DNA of 64,000 nt from Euonymus europaeus. Its lineage: Eukaryota; Streptophyta; Magnoliopsida; Celastrales; Celastraceae. Numbering within the stretch: position 1 is the first letter of the stretch; each line of letters opens with the position of its first letter. The position numbers and the translations under genes are program-made. The notes beneath the pieces are model-generated. The model did no database searches. It saw only the letters and a list, made by a program, of their open reading frames with translations, and was not told the DNA's origin. The stretch lies in NCBI GenBank assembly GCA_963580455.1, contig OY756958.1, positions 23,572,501 through 23,636,500 on the forward strand, given 5' to 3'. Shown here piece by piece: positions 1 to 12,075 of the stretch.

Positions 1-771
1 TTGATGTGGTAACGTTCTCCTCGATAAGGTGTTATGAGGCCACTTTGAAGCATGAAACCCGCACCGACAATATAATATTTTCCTACATTATCACACATAA
101 TTATAATATACTGGGGTGAAATACATCATAATACAATTGGAAGTTTCTAATTTCTACATGTTGGAATATGGAGGGGTAGTTTCGTGTTAGGACGTTCTTC
201 ATAATCCTAGAGTCAGATGCAGTTCCTTTCCACCCAGTTAAAACATATGTGAATTACAAAGAAAAAGTGCAAGCAGCCAAAACATTCATTGTTGGATAAT
301 CTTGCCTACCATGATACCTAGCATGTTCTCTCCCATTGGCACTTTAACACGAACATGTGTACCATCAATTGCTCCAACACAATCCTGTCATTATTTGTTT
401 GCTTTTGGTAAACCAATAATATAATTAAATTTAATATTGATAGTGTTAGGAATATACACCTTAAAGAATAGATAGAATTTTCCAGGTCGATCACGTATTT
501 TAGGTGGCAATTCTTTTCCATTTGATTGTACAATGTACCTATCCTCTACCTCTATGATAGCTTCCCACACTTTATGATAGTGTTGACTGGCGGTTTCACC
601 AGAACGATGAAAAAGCAATGAGCATGCACTATGTCTTGTATTTTGACCAATAATCCAAAGGAATTTCGCAACTTGTTCTTCTCCTGTGGCTCGTCGGGTT
701 GCACAAAGTCCCCCATCGCTTACTAAAATTGTACATAACTCTACAAATGCAGCAGGACCCATTCGAATCAA
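1..771 (-). pseudogene. HARBI1-like transposase, frameshifted relic (partial)
   Basis: On the minus strand 771-490 reads as a plant Harbinger nuclease N-terminal part (RMGPAAFVELC, then GEEQVAKFL, FHRSGETASQHYHKV). A short intron (about 388-461) follows, then DCVGAIDGTHVRVKVP with the first catalytic Asp. The frame then breaks near GEN/REHARY, continues as YPTMNVLAACTFS, and breaks again before GTASDSR, which carries the second Asp. The last block (PYRGERYH) runs off the window. The usual Asp in the YYLVDAG block reads Gly. At least two frameshifts make it non-functional. In active copies this protein cuts and pastes the element at TAA/TTA targets. Confidence 0.75.
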
Positions 772-2570
772 ATATCGACCATTAGGCCTTGTGACACGTT
801 GAATTACTTCATCCCTTATTCACTCGCTACGCTAGCGCATTGGCCTCCTGATACGATTCCTATTTCGTCTAGTGGTTTGTTGTGTAGAAATATATCCAAC
901 TAGTAGTAGCAACATCATATGTATATGATGCACACAAATGGTCGTATACATGATCATTTCATCAATGTTAAAACCATGATGGTTAGGCATCTAACAAGTA
1001 ACACCACAAGAAGAAGAAAAATTATTACATATTACCAAGAAAAAATTCAATAAAGAATGGATAGAACAAGCAGCAGCATATATAGTCATATTGTCGTGAC
1101 ATGCATATATAGTCATATGCAAGGAGATAACTTATGCAAGACACAGACCAACAGATTACCAACAACAGTTAAACAATAAATTAATAAGGTCTAAACCTGG
1201 AACATTAATAAGGTCCTACAGCCTCCCATTTTCTTATGAATGCAATTTTCCAAAACTAAGAAACCAATACCCGATCAAGAAGCTCACTTCTAGTCCCAAA
1301 TCACACCTGGCATTAATGCAAATGTCAAGTCTACTCCATTAATACAATTAGTCCCAACCCACTACACCTATTCTAAATGCATAATTGATCCGTATTTGGA
1401 CAATAACTTCTTTCTTAATTAACTCTTGATACTGCAAAATTTGACCAGGGTAAGCCAAGAGGAGAGACAAACAACAACATTTCATTAAAAAAAAAAGCAT
1501 AAAGTTCATGTCCATTTTCTAAGCATCAATCTTTTTATCCTCTTAACATGGGATTCTCTATGGTCCTTTTGAAGTTCAGATAGACCTTGTTTTGGAGCAT
1601 TTGGGACAACTTTTCCCAACCCATAAACCCATATTCCCTCAAAGAGTTTCTTTGAGCAAATCCTAGCTATTGAAGTTAGACAGATTGTAGTGTTTGTCAC
1701 GTAAGAAGTTCTGAAGGTGGTTGTTCTTTATGCAAACCATGCTATTCAGCCTCCTTAAAACACTGCATATAGTTTTACCGTTAATCTAACATTCTGGTTT
1801 ACTGTGATTCATTTGAAGCTAATGTGATGTGAAATGATTGGCAATGATATATGTTGGTCAATTCTATGAACAAACACATGGGTAAGTCTCAAACTAGAGA
1901 AACCGAGCTCAGTGATTGAAAACACCATTTATTGCCATAACCAAACACAAAAACATACAACATGGAAATCAAAAACGTCAGTAGCTGTCCACAAAAATGA
2001 CATTGGCAAGTTCCTCATGCTAGAAATATCAGACAACTCTATGAACCTCTGATCTGACAACCTGGCTTTGGTGGCATCATCCAATAAAGAAGTAGTGCAA
2101 AAGCACACACTTCAACTAAGCAAGGAAAGGCAAAAGAACATATAGAACAAAAGGGTCCAGGCGTCAATCTGAAGCATAAACAATGTTCATTTATTGTATT
2201 GCAATAACATATAGAACAAAAGGGTCGATCCGAACCCAGGTGCCAATCTGAAGCAGAAAGCCAGAAACAATTTCGAACAATAGAGAAATCATACCATGAA
2301 ATCGATCTTTAAACGAGTTGCACGAAATCGGCCTCTGGGAAGAAAAGAGCGCACAACCAGGTTGTCAGATGAAGCGACGAAGAGAGAAGAAATCAGCCGG
2401 GGATGAAACGAGCAGCACGAAGGAAAAACAGAGAAGAAACGAGAAGCACTCACCGAGAGAAGGACTCAGCCGGAGAGGAGGAGAAGCTGCGTATGCGAGA
2501 GAACTTGTTAGGCCAGGGGTAAAGAAGTCAAAAAAAATATTCAGTGAGGTGTTTTCTAAACCAGTAAAAA
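1..2570 (-). mobile_element. PIF/Harbinger-type DNA transposon (copy 1, cut by window start)
   Basis: A minus-strand transposase relic at the left is followed upstream by about 1.4 kb of unrecognised AT-rich sequence. The block ends near 2390-2570 in a purine-rich stretch that closely resembles the end of a second Harbinger element at about 6880-7030. Both copies have a minus-strand splice-donor-like site (CTCGGTRAGTG) just inside this end and share a TTAGGYCAGG segment. I could not fix terminal inverted repeats or a 3-bp target duplication, so the right boundary is approximate and the left lies outside the window. Confidence 0.6.
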
Positions 2571-2620
2571 TTATATTAGACACGCGCTCACGCAAAGAGA
2601 ACAAGCCCTGGGTTTCGGCA

Positions 2621-4533
2621 ATGGCATTGCTTTGGTCGAATTCATGCCTTTGTAACTCGTTGATCCAAACCACCAAGTGGTATCCTGCAATTCCGAGACT
2701 CTCGATCTCAGAAACCCTAACTGTACCTCCGATTGTTACTCGTACAGTTTCTGAAACACCGACTAAATGTCACCAATCATTTCAAATCACTTGTTGTAAC
2801 ACGAGCTTGGGACCTTCAATAGAGGTTTCCCAGTCTCCATCAACAGGAGTCTTCATCAAAGGTAACTTCTTTTCTTCATATATCTATCTGTTGGAGATGG
2901 ATTGTCTGGGTTTTGTTGTTTGGATGCAGAGTAATTGCAGAATCTAAATTGGGATTTGGTCTCTTTCCTTCATCTGATAATTGCTTTTGACTAGATATTG
3001 TTCAAGTTTTTGGGATAGAACTAGAAGCACTGGTTTGTTGCATTGCTCGCGAAATTGGAAGTGGCTTAAGAACTGGTCACTGTTGAGTGTTGACTGACTT
3101 TTTTCCGTTCTGTCATGACTGCGAGAGCCTTGTGTAGTGGGTGTGATTTTAAAACGTGTAACTGTTCGCTCTAGAGATGAACGTATTTAGAGGTTATTGA
3201 AATTAACTTAAGAGTAAGTTTAGCAGAACTGGAACTCTTGACACACTCAGATTAGGGGTTGTACTTCAATTCTTCAAAAGTAACATTTTTCTCATCAGCT
3301 TGTTACAATGAGCTGCTCTTAGGAACTCTTCATGTGTTGTTTTCGGTTTTTTCGGGTAATCAACTTTTTCTTGTACCTGGTCCAGTAAAGTTGGGTCTTG
3401 GTTTATGAACGTCATAGCAATTCTGTCAGCTTTAGTCTCATTCCTGTCAATTGGCACTTGTCTGTGATCAACACTTGTATCTGGCCGAACCAGCACTCCC
3501 TTTTTGCCATTCCGAGGGATCCCCCTGCCCTGGTTGCTCTTTTTTTTTTTGAATGGAAAGAAAATTTATTAAGCACCAACAAGGTGAAAAAACAGAAATT
3601 ATATAGCAGCTAGGCAAATAGTATGAAGGAAATTTTTACAAGGTTGGGCAGACCAGAACTTAAAACAACAAAACCACTTTTGAATGAAAGCTACTATTCA
3701 AGACTTGGAGTTGAACATTCTATTGTTTATTTCTAGCCAAACCAGCCGAAGTGCTCCACTTTGTTGCTTGTTAAAGTTTGCTGTCGCTACTTTGGAGAGA
3801 ATGGAAACTCTGTTCGTTCAAGTTAGTTGGAGTTTAAGGAGTTGCAAAATGACTTTTTTTTTTGTCAGCACATAATAAGGAGTTGCTGCTGGTTGGTGGT
3901 TTATGCATCGATATCATTTCCAGTTAAAAGTTCTCTCTGCCACTGCTTTTCCATAGAACATCCATTTTGTGAATTATTCTGAGCTAAATGATGCAGGACT
4001 GCCAAGATCAACATCTGAGGGACGCTTGAAGAAGGCATTTTCACAGTTTGGGGAAGTAAACCAAGGTGAACTCCTGCGCTCTATATTTTTTCATAGTAGT
4101 ATATTAGCTGCTTACATGATCTCCTTAGTAGTTTTAAGTTGCTCTATATTCCATACAATGTCGTCATATATTAGTGGAGCTCATTTATCTCAGCTATAAG
4201 CACCTGTTCTACTGTTTGACATTGTTGGCAGTCAAAATATGTATGGATGGAAAGACCAAGGAGTCCTTAGGCTATGGTTACCTTTGGTTTAGCAACGAAG
4301 AGTCTACTCAATCAGCCATCGAAGAAATGAATGGAAAGGTATGGATGTTCACTCATGGCTAATAGTTTCTCTTTCTGATTGGAGAGCTAGTGAGAACTAT
4401 ATTCCATTACTCATAACGTTTGTTTTGTTGTTTGTTTGCTCTTTAGTTTTTTGATGGCAGATTTATTTTTGTAACTGCTGCAAGACCACAATCTACCAAA
4501 CGCAGGCGAATGGAAAGACCGTACAAGTTCTAA
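2621..4533 (+). CDS. RRM-domain RNA-binding protein, probably organelle-targeted
   Basis: Four exons: 2621-2861, 3997-4065, 4232-4338, 4447-4533 (167 aa), all with GT/AG borders and consistent phase. Residues 1-70 are Ser/Thr/hydrophobic and poor in acidic residues, like a plastid or mitochondrial transit peptide. A single RRM spans about 77-150: RNP2 is VFIKGL (77-82) and RNP1 is LGYGYLWF (about 116-123). A short basic tail (TKRRRMERPYKF) ends the protein. This matches the small plant organelle RRM proteins, some of which act in organelle RNA editing; that role is inferred. An in-frame ATG at 2318 would add 101 residues, but those lie in transposon sequence, so I start at 2621. The Harbinger end lies only about 50 bp upstream. 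Intron 1 contains a LINE-like tail. Confidence 0.8.
3538..3665 (-). mobile_element. LINE/retroposon 3'-end fragment
   Basis: A T-run on the plus strand (about 3540-3552) followed by sequence reading, on the minus strand, like the 3' tail of a plant non-LTR retroelement (an AATAAATTTTC-type stretch next to a poly(A) run). It lies in intron 1 of the RRM gene. No coding part is visible. Confidence 0.35.
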
Positions 4534-4689
4534 TATGAGAACCTTCTTCTCCTCAAGGCAATCTGGGAGACCTTACTTTTGTACTCATCCAAACTAAATC
4601 AAGCCCTGATGTGTATAGAGTATATTACAATCCGTCTTTATATGTAGTTATATCAAGATGTTAGACACTGCCATACACTATTTATATTC

Positions 4690-4787
4690 TTCTATTTTTT
4701 AATAATGAGAAGGGGGTGAGAATCGAATTCGGGATTTGAGATTATATACGATTTAGCTTGTCAACTGAGTTACTCGTAATTCGTCGC
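4690..4787 (-). mobile_element. Short tRNA-derived SINE with 15-bp target duplication
   Basis: On the minus strand a Pol III A-box-like ACTCAGTTGACAAGC and a B-box-like GAATTCGATTCTC sit at the spacing of a tRNA head, followed by a short A-rich tail. Flanking repeats acactatttatattc (4675-4689) and acactgtttatattc (4788-4802) differ at one base, the footprint of target-primed insertion. At about 98 bp it is little more than a tRNA-like head. Confidence 0.7.
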
Positions 4788-4849
4788 ACACTGTTTATAT
4801 TCAACTCGCAAGTTGTGTGTGGTCCAGTACTACCTCCATTGGAATATGC

Positions 4850-7030
4850 CCCCCATTTGGATCAGAGTATTGTCGTAGCTTATAAGCTGGCGGATAAGCT
4901 AGTGTTTTATAAGCTGTGAAATAAGCTTTCAAACAAACTGTGTGGTGTTTGGATGAGAGTATGTCATGCATAGAGTATAAGTTGTTCAATTTACCTTTAG
5001 GGGTATTATTTAGCAATTCTCCATACATGTATTTATAACAACATTGTTTAATTAATTTAAATTCTCGAACTTCCATTAAACTTCAAAATTCGAATGAAAA
5101 TTATTATAAATATTTTTTAACCAAAATTTAAACAAACAAATAAATAAATGTGGAAAATTCATACAACATAGATTGAACAAATAGACGTACACACGAACAT
5201 ATATTAGCAAATTCGCAATATTTTTTTCCAATCACACATACGAATACATGTTTCACAAATACACGTGGTACACATACATACATACATCACAGTTGAACGT
5301 GAATTTTTTTTTTGAATCAATCATACATAGAAGATACATGTTCCCTTACACATATCGTAGTGCAGCAGCGATTCTATCTCTTATTGTACCCATGTTCTGA
5401 TCGTCAATAACGTCGTCACCCTCTCCGATATATGTCTCTGTATCATCCATTGCGGAGCTACTGGAATCTCCCCCCACCTCCTCTAACTGCTTATCAGTCC
5501 CAGTCCGCTGACGAATGTAATTATGCAACCCACAACACGCATACACAAAGTCCACCTGTGAAGGAAATCCATAATTAGACATATCCCGTAAAATCTTCCA
5601 TCTTTGTTTGGTGACCCCGAACGTCCTCTCTATGACATTACGGAGATGTGCATGTCTGCGGTTGAATCTCTCCCGTGGTCCGTTAACCCGTCGTCCATTA
5701 ATCCAGTCCGGCAAATGATACCTCTCACCCCGATAAGGAGCGAGGTACCCCGGCTTGTTTGCATACCCCGAATCGACCAAGTAATATTTTCCTACATCAA
5801 TTACAAGCCCGTCAACGTAATAGAGATAATATTGAATCCAAACTCATGATTCAAAAAAAATCAAACTCACCTTCCGGTGGATGAGGGAAGTCAAACCCCG
5901 GTATCGAAATAACGTGGTCCAAGACACGTGCATCATGCCCTGAACCCTCGAACCCAGCAGCAACAAACAAGAACATCATGTCAAAATCACATATTGCCAA
6001 TACATTTTGGGTCGTTACACCCTTCCTATTAATGTACACCCTTCCTATCGTATTCCTAAAAGGATGTAATTTCCGATCTCTCATTATTTTAGCCGGCACT
6101 TCAGAGAATTGGTTTTCCCTCGGCTTAATCACGTTGGCTGCCAATAGCTTTACAGAGTTGAGGACTCTGTGGACCAACCTATTTACTGTCTCTGTGGAGT
6201 GTTGAAACCGCTCTGCTGCTAACCTGTTGCTACCACCCTGCCCCAGTGTAAACAAAAATATGCCCACCATCTGATTTATCCCAACAAATAATTTTAGCTC
6301 TCCAAGATTCACAATAAACTCAATGGTGCTCTAACTAATGTCCAGCATGTTGATATACACAATACCAAGCGAGCCCAAACATATAACATTTGATTGCCAC
6401 CCAACTACCCAAGTTCATATGTCATCAATCTATTTTATGTAAAAACCCACAAGAATCAATGCTCTACACACACACGCAAACAGCTTAACTAGTATAATAA
6501 TATGCAAAAGACTTCTAGCCATGTTGTTCAGGGAAAGAAAAAAAAAACCTTTGGAGAACCAAACACATTCTCCCATCCACCACCAGCCTATAACTCACAA
6601 GAAGCACACTCAATTTCGAATTTATGTAAATCTCACAGAAGTAACAATTCAACAGTATAACCCACAACCACATGAAAAAAATATGAATTGTTGAGTATTA
6701 ACTTCAAAATCACAGATTGAAAACAAATAATCAGAAAAATTATGCAAGTGCCCAATCTTCTTTCTTCTACAAAACCCATGCAACATTCACCCCAAAATCA
6801 AACCCAACAAATTCAGAAATTAACGCAAACGAAATGGGTGAAAAAACATCAATCAATCGAGCAGGACGAAGCAAAAAATGGAGAAGAAAAGAGAAGCACT
6901 TACCGAGATGGCTGAAACAGCCGAGGAGGAGGAGGAGAAGCGGAGCCTGCGTTTGCGAGACTGCGCTAGGGAGATGTTAGAGAATTAAGTTAGGTCAGGC
7001 AGTAAAGTCATAAAAATTGAAAACCAGTCG
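4850..7030 (-). mobile_element. PIF/Harbinger-type DNA transposon (copy 2)
   Basis: The left part begins with CCCCCATTTGGATC and AT-rich TTATAAGCT motifs, common at plant Harbinger ends. A two-exon transposase (5346-6312, minus) lies inside. The right end shares its purine-rich sequence and CTCGGTAAGTG donor-like site with copy 1. Clean inverted repeats and a target duplication were not found, so the ends are estimates. Confidence 0.6.
5346..6312 (-). pseudogene. HARBI1-like (DDE) transposase lacking its first catalytic motif
   Basis: Two minus-strand exons (6312-5871 and 5791-5346) join in frame across a 79-bp GT-AG intron inside HPPEG/KYYLVDSG. The product reads like a plant Harbinger nuclease: an HTH-like region, then YINRKGVTTQNVLA, CDFDMMF, GHDARVL (second Asp), PYRGERYHLPDW and RNVIERTFGVTKQRWKIL (third catalytic acid), then an acidic tail. 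The stretch that should carry the first Asp (DGTH) is absent: HPFRNTIG runs straight into VYINRKG, a loss of about 20 residues. No ATG starts the 5' exon in this frame. It is therefore probably an inactive copy. Confidence 0.75.
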
Positions 7031-7039
7031 ATTCTAGGT

Positions 7040-9300
7040 TACGAAGAGGGGGAACTTCGGGTGGACAGAAAAAGGCAGCAGATCGAGGGAAGAAGAACAT
7101 ACCTGTGGTTGCGATCTTGGTCGGCGGCGCAGAAGTGATGGCGAGATGCTGCGACGGAAGTATGGCTGCGACAGGTTGGGAAGCACGAGCTCGGGAGAGT
7201 TTGTGCCAGGGTTGAATGGGAGGCAGGGTCAAGTTTGTAATATGACACGAAAATTAAGGGCTCCCAATGACCACGTGTCACCTACTCTTCCCAGCGTTCA
7301 GCTTAGCGTGGCACATGGCGTTCCACCGTGTTTGGCTTGGATCAGCGTACCCTAAGCTTATTGAGTATTGATCATTTTCTTTTCAAGATACTTTGTATAA
7401 TTGGTAACAATGAAAATTGTAATTTTTCTTGTCATTGAAAACGTTTTCATAGAAACTTGTCTTGTCATTTTTAGGCATGTTATATTAGGTCAAAATCTAA
7501 CCCACGACTAACATGGACATAGATTTGGGGGCCTCCCACGAACATTTTAAATTAGGTTGAAATTCAACGTGTGACACCATGTAAGCCTTAACAAACAGCC
7601 AATAGGCCTAGGCCCAATCCAAGCTTGGCTTGGGTAGCCCAATCCTAGTTCTCGAGCGAGCTTGGGTTTCATTTATGGGGTCAAGCATGGCTCAAAGCCC
7701 AATTGTTTGGGCCGACTTTTGCCTGGCCCGAGGTATGGCCCGAGAAAATAACTATGTTTGACGCGACTCTCTCTATCTCTCTCTGTTACTCTAACCTTTG
7801 AATTTTGATTTTGAAACTGTGAAATACGATTACACAGACACAATGCAAGATTAGACTCTCTATAGACTCTAATCTTGCCATATTCTTTGATAGAGTTATG
7901 AATTTGCTCGATCTTGCTTCAAATCTTGATCTACAATTTGATATGGGGAGTGCTACTCGATCTAGCTTCAAATCTTAATCTGCAATTTGATATGTGGAGT
8001 GCTGTTGGATCTTGTTTCAAATCCCGATCTGCAACCTGTTGTGGTAATCTCGATCTACAACCTATTGAGATTTGCGACTCCTATGTGGACAATGTGAGGG
8101 AGTGACTGCGTCTTACTTACCGAGTTACTGTGGAATTTAGAGTTTGGATTGCAAAACTGTGGGCCTGTGGCTGTGGTCTCATCTTGATTAGGGGCGAATA
8201 AGGGTTTCGGGTTTCCCACATGACCCGGTAACTCGGATTGACCGGATCAAACCCAACCTAAACCCGATATTATCAGATTGGATATCGGGTTAAGATTTTA
8301 AGAATTTTTGGGTTATCGGCTCATTAAATTTTAAAAAATAACTTCCACAAACCAGGCACCCAGTCACCTCTCACCCACCACTCCACCAATATCGCGCCGC
8401 ACAGTCGTAACTCGCACACCACCGTTCGGCTTTCACTAGTATCTCCAATTTAGTCAATCTTCAGGAACCCTTTTATAGCCGAAGGGAATTCCAAGCCAAC
8501 GCCATTCTTTGAAAGAAAAGCAACCTTAGCTAGTAACCAGATCTACATGAATTACAACCAGATCTGTCATCCTCGTATCCATAAGAATCAACAATAATTA
8601 TGCGGTGGATTTTTTTCACCAAGGAATAACACGCTTCAGGCACATGGGCCTTAATTGTGAAAGTCCCCACATTCATGCCTCGAACCCTTTATATTCTTAG
8701 AGTTGGGTTGGGACACTACCACTACACCAATGTGTGTAAAATAAAATGTTGTCATACTACAACTTTTCACAGCTTAAATTTGTGGGGCTCACAGTATTTT
8801 ACAGCTACATTACATAATTGTCGTTCTAGATCTTAAAAGTTATTCATTAGTTTTTATTGTAATACGCGTTTTTGTAATTTTATCTACAAAATTCAAAATT
8901 AATCTAATGAAAAAATGAACCAAACATTTCATAACATTTTATACAGTTTAAAGTTGTAGAACCCATAGCTTTTTATACAACATTTTTTCATAATTTAAAG
9001 TTTAATATTTTTGATAGTTTAAAGCTGTGAAATATAATTACGAAACAAACGAATCACAAGTCATCACAATTAAAAATTACATGTATCATCATCATCAAAA
9101 TATTGTTTTGATTTTTTTTATTTAAAAAGGAAAAAAGAAAAGGGGGCGATTTTCTTAAATAAAATATTAGAATAACTCACCCGAGCCGAGTCTAGACCGG
9201 TTCATTAGAATTTCAACTTTCAAGTTCCCTCACAAGCAATCATCTCGAACACACCAAATCGGGGTTGCGTCATAGGGAAATGCTAAACGTCCATAAAGTT
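7040..9300. other. Intergenic, no gene recognised
   Basis: A GC-richer block (7040-7350) has short ORFs in several frames and a minus-strand donor-like CACAG/GTATG at about 7104. A G-box/ABRE-like CACGTGTC lies at about 7272-7279. The rest is AT-rich, with a direct repeat at 7910 and GGCCCGA/ACCCG-rich low-complexity text at 7590-7740 and 8190-8330. No coding gene can be supported. Confidence 0.5.
7910..8056 (+). repeat. 49-bp tandem repeat, three copies
   Basis: Units starting at 7910, 7959 and 8008 each begin GATCTWGYTTCAAATC and continue through ATCTRCAA. The third unit is the most diverged and ends in a partial fourth GATCTACAA. Confidence 0.75.
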
Positions 9301-11900
9301 TAGCATACATAACCTTCATAATCTATGTGGCGTGCTGACTGTGCATGCCACATAGATTTTTGGGGAAACAAAAAATTTTGTCTTATTTTATGGTGCCCTA
9401 GTTCCCGCCTATTAACATCTCAGATTCCCGCTTATCTCTCCTACTTTGTAACTCAACATTTTCTCTTTCTGGCTAATGTCATTTCAGCTGTACCGTCTTT
9501 TAGTCACTCTACTTCTCTTTCATAGTTTTAGTCACATCAACTTTACATTTCTCATCTTATTTTAATATTTAAATTGAATATAAGAATTTCATGGATATGA
9601 AAGAATTAAGCCTGATTATACTGCGTTTTAATTTGACAGTGTCTTATTACATCGTGTTTAAGTATGACATTATCTTATTACATTATGTTGACCATTAGAC
9701 AGAGTCTTATTACATTGTGTTTTATTTTGGCGGTGACTTATTCATTTGTGTTTTTGAATTCCTCAGTGTTTTATTACACTGTGTTTTATTACCTTGTGTA
9801 TTAACTTCATAGTGTCTTATTTCATTGTTTTTTTTATTTTCCAGTGTCTTATTACAATGTGTTGACTATTAGCCATTGCTTAATTACATTGTGTTTAATC
9901 TTGAGAGTTTCTTATTACAATGCGAATTGTCCTTGTATTATTTGCAATATTTTTCATGATTGTCCAATGTACTTATCATTGTTCTTATGTTCGTTATTTC
10001 ATGGGTATGAAAATGGTGTTTTCTTGAGAAATGACATATGCTTCTCGGTCAACTTAAGGCTTTCTAATAGAGTTTTTATAGCTCTCATATTTGATTTAAA
10101 TTATAATTCGTTGGGCTGCTTACGAGCCTTCTCTGATGTATTAGATTTTACCTTGCCCTTACCTTTGGAAACATTTTTAGTCCACGATAAACTACCCTTC
10201 GCCATATGTAACAATGTTACATTAATTTCAAAAACATCAAATGTAGTAAAAATATATGATGCAATGCAATGTAACAATCAATTACACACAATGTAATATA
10301 TCATATGGCCAATGTCATAACATATCCATTGTATGTTGCAAACAACAGATAATTTTTTATTCTATGATTACAAAAAAATCTCAGTTGCCTACAAGAAAAA
10401 AATACACAGAGTGTTTATATAGGGTGAAAGATTCCCTATGTTAAAGGAAGGTGGGGAGTTCGACTCCTATCTTCAACAACCCACTTGATAGTCAGGAGAG
10501 GCTGGCCAGGAGATGGGTTGGGGGGCCCGGCCACACAGTAACGACTGGGGTGGGTCGTTACATTAATGATATATTACATTGTTCATTGTCCAATATCGTT
10601 ACATATACCAAAACAATGTAATTGCAAACCTTACAATGTAATAGCTCAATCAATCCTAATGTAATAATAACAAAAAATACACTTCCAATGACAACAAAAA
10701 AAAACAAATGTAATTCCCAATTCATCATCAGCACAAAAACAATTTATTTATCACATTACCAAAAAAGCCCAAAGTTATAATGTATGCGATAGTTTGAACA
10801 CTGCAACATAGCCATCAAGATCATGAAACATATGACCCCGCATAATAGCTCACTTTACCAATGTCACAAACGCATAATAGCATAGCTCATTAACATTGTC
10901 TCCCTCTAACATGCATTACCATGATCTCCAAAATCAAAACAATGTAATTACAACCCATCCAATGTAACAGGTCAATAAAAGCTCATGTAATAATAACAAA
11001 AAAACACAATTACAATGGCAACCAATTAAAAACCAATGCTATTCTCAATTACACATAAACACAAATTCAATTTAACAATGTAATATAGCAATGAAAATCA
11101 TGAAACATATGAAGCAGTAGCATTGCCCACATTACCAATCTCACAAACCAACAATAGTAAATTTCAATAACATTGTGCTCCACAAATATTCATTGGCATG
11201 ATATCCCAAATCCATCCAATGTAACAATCAACTCTACTAATGTAAAAGTATGAAATGCAAGTGATCTGAACACAACCCACCTATAACATAACAATGTAAG
11301 AAATAAAAATTTCCATAAATTCCAAAATTTTAAAAATAACACAGTGCTTTAAACAAATTATTACATTGACAGATTCATTCTCAAAAAAGAAATTCACTTA
11401 CACCCTACATCACACGTACACAATCATATTTCAAAGTTCTCCATAAAACCCAGAGAAATTGCAAAAAAAAGGCAAAAAATAAGCAAAAAACTCACCAGTG
11501 CAGTTATGGATGAAATTTAACACAATGTCTTCCGCAAATCGACAACTTGTTCTTCTAGCCACGGGAATGGTCGCCAAACCCAAGAACAGGGCAGCGATCC
11601 TGAAACGATCACTGTCGGAATTGAAGAAAAAATGAAACTGGGTGAGATGATTTTTTCCGTAGCTACGCCAACCTCTTTTGGGTTCCAATGTCATTGGTTT
11701 TATATTTTTAAAGCTCAGTTGTTTTTCATGGAAAAATGTGTCATTAACTATAGTTATCAGACCACGATAATAATGTAATGATTATATACTTGATTGTGTT
11801 GCCAACTTGTAATGCCACATAGGATATGTACATTATCAATACATATCTCTATGTATGACTAGTATTACCGTGCGTCATATTCCTCGACTACCGTCCACAA
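9300..11900. mobile_element. Motif-saturated repeat block, possible non-autonomous MULE relic
   Basis: From about 9630 to 9925 the plus strand carries about ten spaced copies of TTATTACATTGTGTT. From about 10200 to 11330 the same motif occurs many times as its complement (CAATGTAAT). Near the right end a minus-strand ORF (11694-11431) runs up to a donor-like sequence. This layout, a short motif in one orientation in the left half and inverted in the right half, resembles the confirmed MULE at 33,002-37,460. No transposase, inverted repeat or target duplication was found, so the assignment is inferred. Confidence 0.35.
10425..10565 (+). mobile_element. Possible tRNA-derived SINE insertion
   Basis: A GC-rich segment in an AT-rich repeat block. 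GAGTTCGACTCC at about 10456 fits a Pol III B box. The A box is weak and no target duplication was identified. Confidence 0.3.
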
Positions 11901-11965
11901 AAGGCTCACAAGCACCCACACAACTATTCGTATCCAAACCATTTATAGATTAGCCCGGCTTTGTC

Positions 11966-12036
11966 CACGTGTACAGTACGATTCGGTCATTAATTCCTCT
12001 CTCGGACTCGCAATTCAGCTCTCTCCGGATATAAAC
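11966..12036 (+). promoter_or_regulatory. Putative core promoter of the CNNM/DUF21 gene
   Basis: A G-box CACGTG (11966-11971) and a TATA-like TATAAAC (12030-12036) precede the ATG at 12076. The spacing would leave a short 5' leader. This is sequence-motif evidence only. Confidence 0.35.
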
Positions 12037-12075
12037 AAATATCGTCTTTGACTGTGTTTTAGCTCTCTGAGGAAG

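Noticed and set aside
2318..2620. Upstream in-frame ATG extending the RRM protein by 101 residues
   Set aside because: The extra sequence is shared with a Harbinger element end and is purine-rich; the downstream start gives a typical organelle-targeted protein.
9844..10296. 150-codon plus-strand ORF
   Set aside because: It lies in the TTACATTGTG repeat block and has the composition of that repeat; no motif.
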